DNA of 64,000 bases from Patiria miniata (lineage: Eukaryota; Echinodermata; Asteroidea; Valvatida; Asterinidae), in contig NW_024037063.1 of the NCBI RefSeq assembly GCF_015706575.1, positions 8,742,927-8,806,926 on the forward strand, in the 5' to 3' direction. This document shows, piece after piece, positions 13,401 to 25,400 of this stretch (position 1 is the stretch's first letter; each line of letters starts with the position of its first letter). The notes below the pieces were generated by a model, which was not told where the DNA came from, made no database searches, and saw only the letters and a program-made list of their open reading frames with translations. A program made the position numbers and the translations under genes.

Positions 13401-16400
13401 ATGAACTAGCATCCCATCCAGGGGGAGTTGAAATATTCTCAGTCGTTTCATGCTACTGAAACCGGACATAAACGCTGGCCTGATGGGCCACATTGGCTCA
13501 TGACAGGCTTTACTTCTTTACCTTGCTTGGATTGTCTGTTGTCACGTTGGTTTAAGTGTAACCCACTGAGATGGTCATCTTGCCGTGCCTATGTTGGAAT
13601 CTGGCTGTGAGAAGAGATCAGACACAGGTTCCCAGCAGATGACCGGTGTATATATCTGCAAGCCTTAGGCTTAGCCAGGTACTACTGCTTTCCTACAAGG
13701 GTACTAATCCTGCATGACACCCCAACACCCCAAGATGTTAAACTGAGTGATATTTTTAAGAAGGGAAGGGGGGAGGGGCCAAATAAAATCTCCTCCCCTT
13801 GTTTTTTGTTTTTAAGTGACTGACCAATTGTTATGAACCTTTGTTTGTTGCAGTCATGTTGGGAACATACATGCAAAGGGTAAGATCAAAATGTGTGATC
13901 ATTATTTAAATATTCCATGGTTTTGTCCATGAATATTGTAGTTGATTGCATTTGCCTAGTATGGGAAATTGAAGACAAAAGATTTTTGGGCAACCTGCAA
14001 ACAATTTGACGGCAGAATACCTTCTCCTGCAATCCAGGCCAATTCTGGCGGCCAATTCCAGTCTTTCTGTTCAATCTGTACCCAAGGTGACCGGTGTGGA
14101 CGGTGCACTCAACATTGCCAAGACCCTCCTGGAGCGTGGTGTAGAGGCAGAGTTCCTACTGGACGAGGGATTCACCATCCTACAAGACGTCATCAAGCAC
14201 GTCAGTCGTCCCGTCGGGCTGATCGGGGTCTCTGAGAAAGGCTACTTGACCATGAAACTGAGCGTGGACAGTGCCAAGACCGGCCATTCCTCCATGCCAC
14301 CCACTGAGACTAACATTGGAATCTTAGCCAACGCAGTTTCAAAGTGAGCAAAAGTCATGTTACCTGACCCAACGTAATGAGTTCCAATTTGCCACAGGTA
14401 CTTTTGAGTAAATGAACTCTGTGAATGAGTACCTGCTGGACGGTTTAGACAGATGGGGGAGGCCACTGGGAGGGATATTTGAACGCATTGCGTCAGCATA
14501 CTTTTGTGCCGTGTACATGTGTGCCATACATGGAGCTTTCAAGATTGGGGAAAAGGAGCCCATAAGCTTTTTCACTCATTTTGCACAAAGCAAATCATTT
14601 TCACCTACATAGCATCTGCATTTGTTATACCTCTGTCTTGAACTCTGTATTTTCATTGGCCTAAAACGATCACGTGTTAAGTTTGTAAAAAGTCACGTAC
14701 GTGATATCCCACAGGGAGTGTTCTATGATTTTAACTTTGTGCATACGGTACATACGGTGTGAAACTCTTGTATCGTTGGTACCCACGCTATTTTCACCTT
14801 GTTTTTACACATGAGTGGGAGCAGCGAACTAGCAGACAATCAGCTGTTTCGAGCACGCTACATGCATGTGAGTTGACGTTCGGTTGTCATGATTGTTGTG
14901 TTTACTGCTGTTTGTTTTCGTGATTTTTACATCAAAATCAAAATAATCCAAGACAGAGGTATAACAAAACAATTGTTGATTGCTGTGATGTGGGATACAT
15001 AGTACCTCGGGGCACATAGTACCCTCGGTTTTGCCTCGGGTGCTATGTGTCCCTCGGGTGTTCAAAACGTCATATCCCACATCACAGCAGTCAACAATTG
15101 TTAAATGTTAAACTTAGGGATATATGAAGAGCAGGGCATCCTCCTTATCCTGCAAATTAAAACAAAGAAGTGAAAATGGTACTGAAGACTTAGTTTTGTT
15201 GGTTCAGGTCACATACCATGTTTTAGTAACATACTTACCAATCTAACGACCATAAAAACATGTAGAATCACTGAGGAGGTACCATGCTTGCGTGCAGATA
15301 CTGTGCTATTCGGGCGATTAACAATGCAGTGTGCCACCAAGAGTTTGCAACGGAGAGTCCATTTTTCAAGTTAACAGTCGACATAACATGGCTCATTTGA
15401 ATGAGTGTCGGTAGACAACCTGAGCTAATATGTCATAGATTGGGGCATAGCGTTCTGCCGCCTTAACCCTAAAGGGGCCGGGTTATTTTGACCATCTCTC
15501 AGCCGGGGGGGGGGGGGGGGGGGGGGGCGGATTCTGCCCCCCCCTAAGATCTCGGCCATCGAGTGACGAAAAATTTTGAAACTCAGCACATGCATAGAGC
15601 AACTCTTCCTAAACATGCCCAAGAAATTTCATGACTGTAGGTCAAAGGGTTTTAGAATTATGGCTAATTAATTATTCATATGTATGAATGGCAATTCTGC
15701 TCGGTGTACACGACGTATATGCGAAAATTCAGTTTTCACGGCGCGTAGCGCCGAACAAATTTTCGCTACGGGCCAACCCGTGGTCCGATTTTTATGTTTT
15801 TGGTATCAAAAGATGCGCAAAGCTCGAGGCTAAAAAGTCATAACAGCTTGGGTCGCGAAAAAATTTTTTTTAGAAGCTATCGCGGAAAATGTTGAAGGGG
15901 GGGGGGGCGGATTCCGCCCCCCCGGCCCCTTTAGGGTTAACACAAAACACCATATTGATAACAAGAAACGAAATGGGCAAAGAGTATCCTCGAATCATAC
16001 GCTTACGAAACCACTGACCGGAAAAACTCACAATTTCAAATGTCCCACGCTGCGAATTTGTCGACCATCTCCCACAATGCACTGGGAAAAATGAACTCTC
16101 CTTGGCAAACTCTTGGTGGCGCACTGCATTGTGAATCGCCCGAATTGATATTGCTCATACAATCTGCATTACCATGATTACTCATGTTACTGGATATATG
16201 GTTTGTAAGTGTGACGTCATTTGCACATAAATGCCCAGTACACGGGGTAGCGTTGGAACCGGAAATAACAAAAAGGTGTAACCTCATAGGGCTTTATGCT
16301 GGTGCTGCCAGTACATTTGCGCATATGATGCGTACACATACGAAGCAGATGTTTCTATCACACAAAAGTCATAAATGTATTACACTCATGTATATTCATA

Positions 16401-19400
16401 AGCAAATGTACCTCTCACATCAATTGGTTAAAGATATAGTCCATCATGTGTATAAATTTATGCATTTTGTTTGTTTGAAGCAACAAAAGTGTTCAAAATC
16501 TAAAGAAGGGTACTGAACAACTAACCTGATGAAGTTTCAGCTCGGCTTCAGCTGTATATTCCGAGAAAAACAGCATTCTAGGATCTCAATTTCAAATCAA
16601 AAGTTGCGGAATCATGTTTTGAATTGGGCCTGAATTCAGCATCTGAGACACGTTCTCACTGAGCCGATTGCAGCTACGCGATGTCGCGCACTGATAGCAA
16701 CCGCGCGCGCGTGTGCGACGTGTCAACGCTTGTGCGCGCTTCGCCGAATTAAGGAAATGAAAAAAAATAAGAAACTTTAAAGTTTTCTTCACTAGTTCCT
16801 CTGTCAGTAGCTTTCGGTACAAAACAAAAATTCCAAGCTAGCGTGGTTCCCCAACTGCATACTATTATTACTTAAGTTTCAGTGATATTGTAAACTGCTT
16901 ATACTAAGCAAAAACAGCAGCGAACCTATAAATTCTTTTGATTTTTCCCCTTCTAATATAGACTTGAGAGCACACCATTTCCCAGCATGTTTGGCTCCGG
17001 CGTCGAGTACGACAATTTTGTCTATTTGACATCTGAGGTGATTATTAATAAAATACCAATCCATTAAGCCCCACCCCCACCTTCTTTTTTTTTTTAGCCA
17101 ATCACGGCCTTGATTTCACTTCCAAAAATTTCCAACAAAAGTCCATCATTTTTGGCACTTAATGAACATGCAACTTGCCTGGTTGAAATAGGCATTGTGA
17201 CAATGGAGAGGTGGACTTTTTGTTGCCCATCTTTGCAGACGACTGGGCTTATATATGGATCGGCATGTAATTTACTCAAGTATTTGAAATGAACAGAAAC
17301 ATCTTCATAAATCGTCACCGTTTACTCAAAGGGACAGGCATGTGGATTTTGAAGAAAAAAACTTTTCCAGATAAGCGCAAAAGAAGTTTCTCCTATTTCA
17401 AAACTTCAAAAACTACTACTTTGCAACCTCTCTATGTAGTAAGGAAACATTCACATAGTTCTTTAGAAAAGGTAAATGTTTATGTTAACCCAGTTATTGG
17501 AATTAACACAAGTGGTTAATTAGCCAAAATGAAATAGTAAAGATGCCCATTCCTTCGTGCAAACGAAAATCCAAGTTTTCCTACATTTATGCCCGTAGGG
17601 ATGGGGCTCACGTGTTAACGGCGCGCAGCTGAGAATGTGACATACATGCCCGTCCCTTCGTGAAAAAAAAATTTCTCAGTTGACCTACTTTTACGCCTTT
17701 CCGTGCAATACGTTTTGTACATGTTCAAGGGATAGGCATGTTAGTGTCTCTTGAAATTGCAAAATGATGAGAGATGCCTTCCCCTGACATCATTAATTTA
17801 ATGTAGAAATTAATGATGTTTTGCTTATGGAAGCATGTCAAAATGGTCGAGTATGATGTTTTAAAGCAAAAAAGAAAAAAGAAAAAAAGTTGAAATCTAA
17901 AAAAATTGTCATTGTTGACATGCCCATCTCTTCTTGAAAACGATGACGAAATGAACAATGAAGGCCTCATTGAGGTTGTATCCCCAATTTCATTTCTTGA
18001 TGTGCGTTATTCATGCCATCATGTTCTGTTTTATCAAATGTGTGCTACAAGCCCATTTGGCATTAGTGGTGGTAACTTTCTTAGAGTCTGTAATCCTTTT
18101 CCTATTTTTGTGGTGGTTGTTGGTCACATATAGGTGGAGTACCCAATCAAGCTTGTCTTTGCAAACTTATGGCTCTTCCAGAAGCTTGTAGAAAGGTAAA
18201 TTTCTTAATCCTTGAATAGTGTGGTTGTTTCACTCAATTTGGGAATTCTAAAATAATCCACAAAGGAAAAGTGACTGGGTGTGTTATAATAATGCTGCAA
18301 AAGTTGAACAACGAAATTGATGGAAGCGGGGCTCGAACCTGCCACCTCCAGATTGTTGTTCTGATGCTGTAACAACTGAGCTATCCAGCCCTGTGTTGTC
18401 AATGTCTGTGTTCAAGGGGCACTAGTCAGAAGCCATAAAACTTGTATGTATATGCCAAGTAGCCAGGGATCACACCCAAAGTCACGACATAGAGTTGCCA
18501 TAAACCATTTGGAGAGAAGGTTGAACACATTGGCATTAAAGCTTCAGCAGAGATGCTAATTATGCAAATGAGTTGTGCTTATTATGCCAATTTATGCAGA
18601 TGTGACCCTCCCACTAGGGCTCGCGAAAGTGGACACAAAGTTTCATCGATTGTTCTTGGACAAAGGCCAGCCTGTTGTCCTCTGACAGAATGACATACTG
18701 ACTGAGTCACCATTTATAGAATCCTGAAGTGAGACTTTCAGGTCTAGTTAAATTAGGCAGGCCTACTCTTGTTTTAGACATTGTTGTAGTCAAGTACTTT
18801 TTGTCCTGAGTACCGAATACTGCCGAGGACTTAGATTGCCAAGTGCGAGTACTTGTACCTCCGAGTACAAGTACAGGTCTCCGAGTACTTGCACGAGTAC
18901 GAGTACTTGTATTTCCGAATATGGCCATACGGCAAATGGTTCATTGTGCGTATTTGGCCGAGGCCCAGTCAGACCAATATACAGACCCACTCATGGCCAG
19001 CCGTTAAATGTGTTTGTCCGGACGTGCACAGAGGAAAATCAGGAAACTTTGATTTCTCCACAAGCCAATCAACCATTTCAAACTGAAATTATCGATAAAA
19101 TAAGGCTGTGGTAAGTCAAGCGTTACCAATTTCCTCCGAGTACTGCTATTTGAGTACGAGTACTTTGATAATTGAGTACAATTTCGACATGTTGAGTACC
19201 GTCATTTTGAGTACAAGTACTCTGACATTTGAGTACGAGTACAAGTACTCCCAAAAAATTACTTGGGGAGTACGATTACCAAGTACGAGTACTACAACAC
19301 TGGTTATAAACTGCACTACCATAGATGGCATACATCATGTATGCGCTTGGTAAAAAGCTTTATTCCTTTCACAGAAGGGCTAATGCTGTCTGTTTTCCAC

Positions 19401-22400
19401 TTGTACATTTCCATAGCATCATGCGCAAGAAGGAGAGTACTAGAGCGCTACTGCACACAAGCACCGCCATCACTGTATTCAAGGGTGGTGTCAAGGTGAG
19501 TAAACAGTGGGTTTCTGTCAGTGATTACTGGTAGTTTGTGACATTGTGCTAGTTAATCAAAAAGATAAAAGTTGTAACTTGCTCGACAAGAAACAGGGTT
19601 ACCGCAGTTATGGAAAAATCTGGGGAAATCCTGGTATATTCAGCTATCATGGAAAGTCACAGAAAAGTTGTGGAATCCTAGTACAACCAATAAATGATGA
19701 GATGTAAAAGTTATTTGGCTTTTTGCAGTCTTCCAGTTTGCGTTTTAGTTCTATACTGCCCTCTGGCGGATATGGAATTCCATGGGATACCATCGCGCAT
19801 ACGCAAAACCAGTAACAAATGCACTGACACAGACCAGATGTCGCCAGACAAAATTGAGCACAGAAGTGCCAGGAATTTAATTTTTTTTTTTTGCTGTAAA
19901 ACTGAAAAAACTCCCTAATCACCAATGGTGAAAGGGGATATAGATAAAAGTGCAGCCAATGTTGCACAAAAATAAGATGTGACAAAAACGGAAAAAGACA
20001 ATGTCGTTCCCAGGTTGAGCACAGGAAATGTGGCCAAACAGAATATGCATATAACTGCACGTAAAAAATTGGCAACAAAAGCAGGACATCAAAAATGAGT
20101 CCCAGCAACACAGAAATATCTGCAACTATGAGCCAGCTGGCCAAAACTATGAAAGATTTGACCAAAAAAGTGGAGGATATGAAACAAGTTCAACAAGAAA
20201 TCGCGAATGAATGTTTAAAAGTCTTGTTCAACTCTTCAATTTTACTGTTCTCCATTTTTAGTAGTTTACTTTGATGATGCTTTCATGGCACTCAGTAGTC
20301 TTGTGTCAAACTGGAAGGCTGAAAGGGAGTGGTGTCCCTTGCCTCTAGAGCAATAGGCTCCTAAGATACCAACAGCCCAGGAATTGGTCTTGAAAAGGGT
20401 GACTGCTCTATGTTCCGACACCCCTATGTTCCGACAACCTAGATTGTGTTACTCCTGGTTAGGGTTAGGGTTAGGGTTAGGAATAGGAATATGTGCAGTC
20501 GGAACATAGGGGTGTCGGAACATAGAGGTGTAACCTTGAAAAGCCCTAAGTTTTTCCCGGAAGAGTCATGGATATTTGAGAACACCGATGAAATGAGTTA
20601 AAATCATCGCAGTGCAACTGCTGAGCTTGGCCAGATAATTCAGACCTGTTTGATTTCCTTTTCATACCAGGCTAACGTGTTGCCCCCTTCTGCTTCTGCT
20701 ATCGTCAATCACCGTATTCACCCAAGCCAGACTATACAGCAGGTAAAAACGAAAGCTTCCAACCAGAAAACAATCATTTTTAGTTTTTTGGGGGATTGTG
20801 CTGCATAATCATGCTTCCTGTTTTGGCTCTTTATGCATGCTAGTGTAGCCGGACCTGATTTCTACAGCTGAAAATATTTCTTTATTTAAAGAGGTTGTGG
20901 AATGCTCGAAGACATTTCCGTCATTTTTTGGGTATATGTAGCCTAAAGTGTGATAAAATAAAAACGACTATTGTGTCTGTCATGAAATGAGTACAAAGGG
21001 TACCTTTGAGAGCTGTTTTTCAGGTCCTGTTTCGACCCGAACGTGCAATTTGTGTAAAAGTCGTCGTTGCGGGCAGCAAACAAAACACAGTAAATCGTGA
21101 CGTAATAAACAGGACTCGTATATGCTACTCTGCATCGGGAGTCCTGTTTATTACGTCACGATTTACTGTGTTTTGTTTGCTGCCCGCAACGATGACTTTT
21201 ACACAAATTGCACGTTCGGGTCGAAACAGGCATGACAGGACTTGAAAAACAGCTCTCAAAAGTACCTTTTGTACTCATTTCATGACAGACACAATAGTCG
21301 TTTTTATTTCATCACACCTTAGGCTACATATACCCCAAAAATGACGGAAATGTCTTCGAGCATTCCACAACCTCTTTAAAAAGCAAAGCATAGTAAGTCA
21401 CATGGCATGTTGGCTGCCAACCAATTTTTTTGGTCATCAAAATCTGTCCTATCTTGGAAAGTTTTGTTATCGGCTGCGGTTGTTTGTGTAACCAAGTTGC
21501 TTAAAGTTTTACAAAAATAGGATGATTGCTATAATTTCTCAGCACTGAGGATTGCGGAAACGTTGACATATCTTTGAGGCAAGAATTTCTTGGATACTTA
21601 TCATGCATTAATATCAGGCACTAATAAGCAACAGTCAAATTTTAACTTTACAGTATTTAATTAGACACCTTTCAGTTTACAAAAACTGTTTAGTTCATTA
21701 AAAATGATTTTTCTGGTCTTTAGAATTGGCTTATTTGGGCAATATTCCACAGCAAAATTGAAAAAAAAAAAGACACAATTTTTGTTTAAAGGGAATGTAC
21801 ATCATTGGCTTTTGCTGTAATTTTCAGAAATGAACTATATGAGGGGTTACTATAATAGATCAAATATTGTTACACTGACATGTCTGAAGTTTTGTGTTCG
21901 AAAATGCTGGAAAAACCACGAAAAACACAAATGGTGAAGTAGTCTGGTTCCCTGACTCACTAAAGATAAAATGGATCAATTTCTAGATGCCGGAAAATTG
22001 TAAGGTATGGGAACCAGTCTAGCTGGCCTGCACCCGTTCATGAACATGTAGCCAATAGCAAACAAAATTGGACTGAAAAAAAAATGGTGAATTTGGAGCA
22101 GTAGTTAGGTTTTTCTAACGGTGGTCGGCCGACCACTGTTGGAAATGTATCCAAAAATACAATTTTCTTGAAAACGACTTCACAACAGGTGCCATGATTT
22201 TACAGGATGCTTGAGACTGTCATTTACCAACATCCTAGTAAGGTATTTCGTAAAAACTTGGTAGTTTTATTTTTCGATGTTTGCAAATGTTGTATATTTC
22301 CTTTAAAGAAAAGAATAAGATTGAATCTTTTACGCCCTATTTTATAGAGTACCGGCATCATGAATTTCTCAGAATCAAAAAATTTGTAAAAATTACCCTC

Positions 22401-25400
22401 ACATAATTTTTGCAGGAATTTCCTCCATTTGAAGTTTCATCCAATTTGACATCATATATGTTCCTCTTCTGTAGGTTTTAGAACGTGACAGACGCCTCAT
22501 CAACGATGACCGCATCAAGATGGAGATCCTACAAGGCAGAGAGGCCACCATAACTTCCCCGTATGACGAGCAGTGTTTTGCCTATCAGTCAATTGGGCAG
22601 AGCATTAAACAAGTCTTCCCAGATGCTATCGTTGCCCCAGGTATTGTTATGATTCTTTCATTTCTTTAAAGGGAATATACAACATTTGCAAACATCGAAA
22701 AATAAAACTACCAAGTTTTTGCGAAATACCTTAATAGGATGTTGGTAAATGACAGTCTAAAGCATCCTGTAAAATTATGGCACATGGTATACTGTCATTT
22801 TCAAGAAAAGTGGTATTTTTGTATCAATTTCCAACGCTGATCGGCCGATCAGCGTTGGAAACAACTGGCTTTTTTTCAAATACTGGCCCCAATTGACCAT
22901 TGCACTTGTTTGCAATCGATTACAAACCTATGAACGGGTACGAGCCAGCTAGACTGGTTCCCTGACCTTACAATTCCCCAATGTATGTAAACTGCTCTGT
23001 TTCTTCTTATATGGAGTCAGGGAACCAGACTACAGGAAAATGATCGTTTTTCTTGGTTTTTATAGCATTTTCGAACCCAAAACCTCCAAAAAGTCAGTGT
23101 AACTATCTTTGCTTTATATTTCCAACCCCCAATTCCATCCATTTCTGAAAATCACAGCAAAAGCAAATGATGTATATTCCCTTTAACCTCCTATTGGCCA
23201 TCAATAATAATAGTAAGAAAGAGGGAAAGAATGTTGCAACCTGACCACTTCCGTGATTTGTGTACAAATCTAATACATTATTGGTCCGGACGCAGCTTGA
23301 GAAACTCTAGCCTATGGCATGGCCCGCACTAGAGTAGATGTAGAGTCTACTCAGTGTGGGCCATAGACTAGGGCAAGAGAAATTCCAGCTCCAATCACAA
23401 TGCTCATCAGGAATTCAACATTTTCAATTGCTGATGAGCATTGGAGCTGGAGTTGGAAATAATGTTACAACCTAATGATGTCACTTCTGCGAAAGTCTAT
23501 GGAGAGTCAAGAACATTTTATTTCCTAACAAAATTGGAAATGTTTCTCAGTCCCAGATTCATGTCTTATCATCATTTTTGCACATGAGGTGATATATGAA
23601 GAAAAAGTGGCGTCAGGTTGCAACATTATTTCCAGAAAGAGAACTGACTGAACTGACTGACTGATTGATTGATAGATTTAACCCTCCTATGCAAACATTC
23701 ATTCTGTGCAAATTTGTACTTTCAGTTCAGGTGTCTTTTTAACGGTCAAGTTGTGCCTGCCTTCATGAGGCAGGCATAGGAAGATCCAGAACAAAATGTT
23801 CCCCCCAATAGAGTTGATTAAAAAATTTACGACATGGGGGAAATGTTTGGATTGTAGATGCTCTGTGGTGCGATCTGAGGCAATTTCTGACCACTGTAAC
23901 CATTTTTTTTGTTAACAAAAGATGGTGGTGTATGCAGTGGCTGCCTTTTTTTGGGACCGGGGGGGGGGGGGGGGGGGGGGATGGCTGTTGGAAGCAGGAT
24001 TGACTGGCTGTGACTGTTTGATACTATGCTTTGATATAGGTAATTGATAAGACAGCTGTGACAACCAGTTGCCTGCTTTTGTCTGTTGACTGAATGTGAG
24101 TAGTCACAGTGCTTGCTTGAAATATGATCTGACTGTTGGTGACTAGGGTGTAAAAGGCATGGCAGGGGAAGAGGACTGATATTTTGACTGTCTGTGACTG
24201 TTCAGACAGCAGGAGGGTTCAGCCCCGTCCACTGTGCACTTTGGGAAACAACTTGTACGTTTCTTCAATGCCTCACTGCATGTACCAGCCACACACACTA
24301 TACACGCCTGCACGCATGTCAGACTTTTTTGCACACATGTTGAACATTAATCAAGGCTGAGATTGGTCAAACGTCATGGTGCGGAGCTTTATTGATCGTT
24401 TGATAGTGGCGCACACTGGTCAGGGAGCAGCTATTGAAGCTATTGATTCACATTTGTCTTGAAGCAACTACACCCCACGTAAATTAATCTTTCACCACTT
24501 GTTTCCTGTACTTTGATGATACATTTGTAGGCAATTAGGCAAGTCTCCATGTTTGTTCCTGGCCGGTTTGGAATGTTATATTGTTTTTGTTTTCTGTCCC
24601 TCTATCTCCTCTCCCCTGTCAAACTGTCCACCCTCCCTTCCCTCCCCCCTCCCCCGACCCATTCCTACTCGCATTCTTCAGTCTTGTCTGGTCTTACTTT
24701 TCAATTTCCAATTTTTGTTTACTTTTTAATTTTTATTTGCTTTGTCATTGTACTTTTGTTCATTTGTTGGCTTAATAAATAATAATAATAATAATGTGAA
24801 TAACGAAAGTGGATTTTTCATTTCAATCATGTTGCAACTTAAGCATTTTTACAACTTTTAGCCATTCTGAGTCAACTGAATAGAATTTTGTGTGTTCTGT
24901 GACCAGCCATTAAAAGTACGCTTGCTTTGTCTTAGTTTTTTGATAAGTTGAAAACGTAGCTCATTTTAAACAATTGTGTGTTTCAGTTTGGGTCAAGATA
25001 GCAGCTTCGGTAATGCAACTGTATGGAAAAATAAAAGGCTCAGGTAGTCAATTTCGAGCATTTTGTCGGTTTGTTGAGCAAAGTGGATCTGCGAAGCAGC
25101 CATCACTGTGTACGTTGATTGAGGTGCTTGTAATATTAATATAAATAGATAGCTCTTCAGTTCTCTTTACAGAGTTCCCAACTTTAGAACATCCTGTTGG
25201 TGTACTATGAAGAGACTGAATTCCTTCCAAAATTTGTTCCCCCCCCCCTTTTTTTTAGCCTTGGTTTTAAAATTGTGTCGTTGAAAGGCAGAACCCAATA
25301 TTGAATTTGTTTCGACGTGACATGTTGGACTGAAAAAAAAATCCTCTTTCGAAATGCTTCATTTGTTTCTCACAACCAATCAGGGATTCTCCTGGCCAAC

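Noticed and set aside
14412-14612. 66-codon open frame after exon 4b
   Set aside because: It is duplicated intron sequence whose counterpart after exon 4a is not open, with no PM20D1 similarity.
18296-18395. Functional tRNA gene on the minus strand
   Set aside because: A and B boxes are present, but the acceptor stem does not pair and the anticodon loop lacks T33. It is better read as a SINE head.
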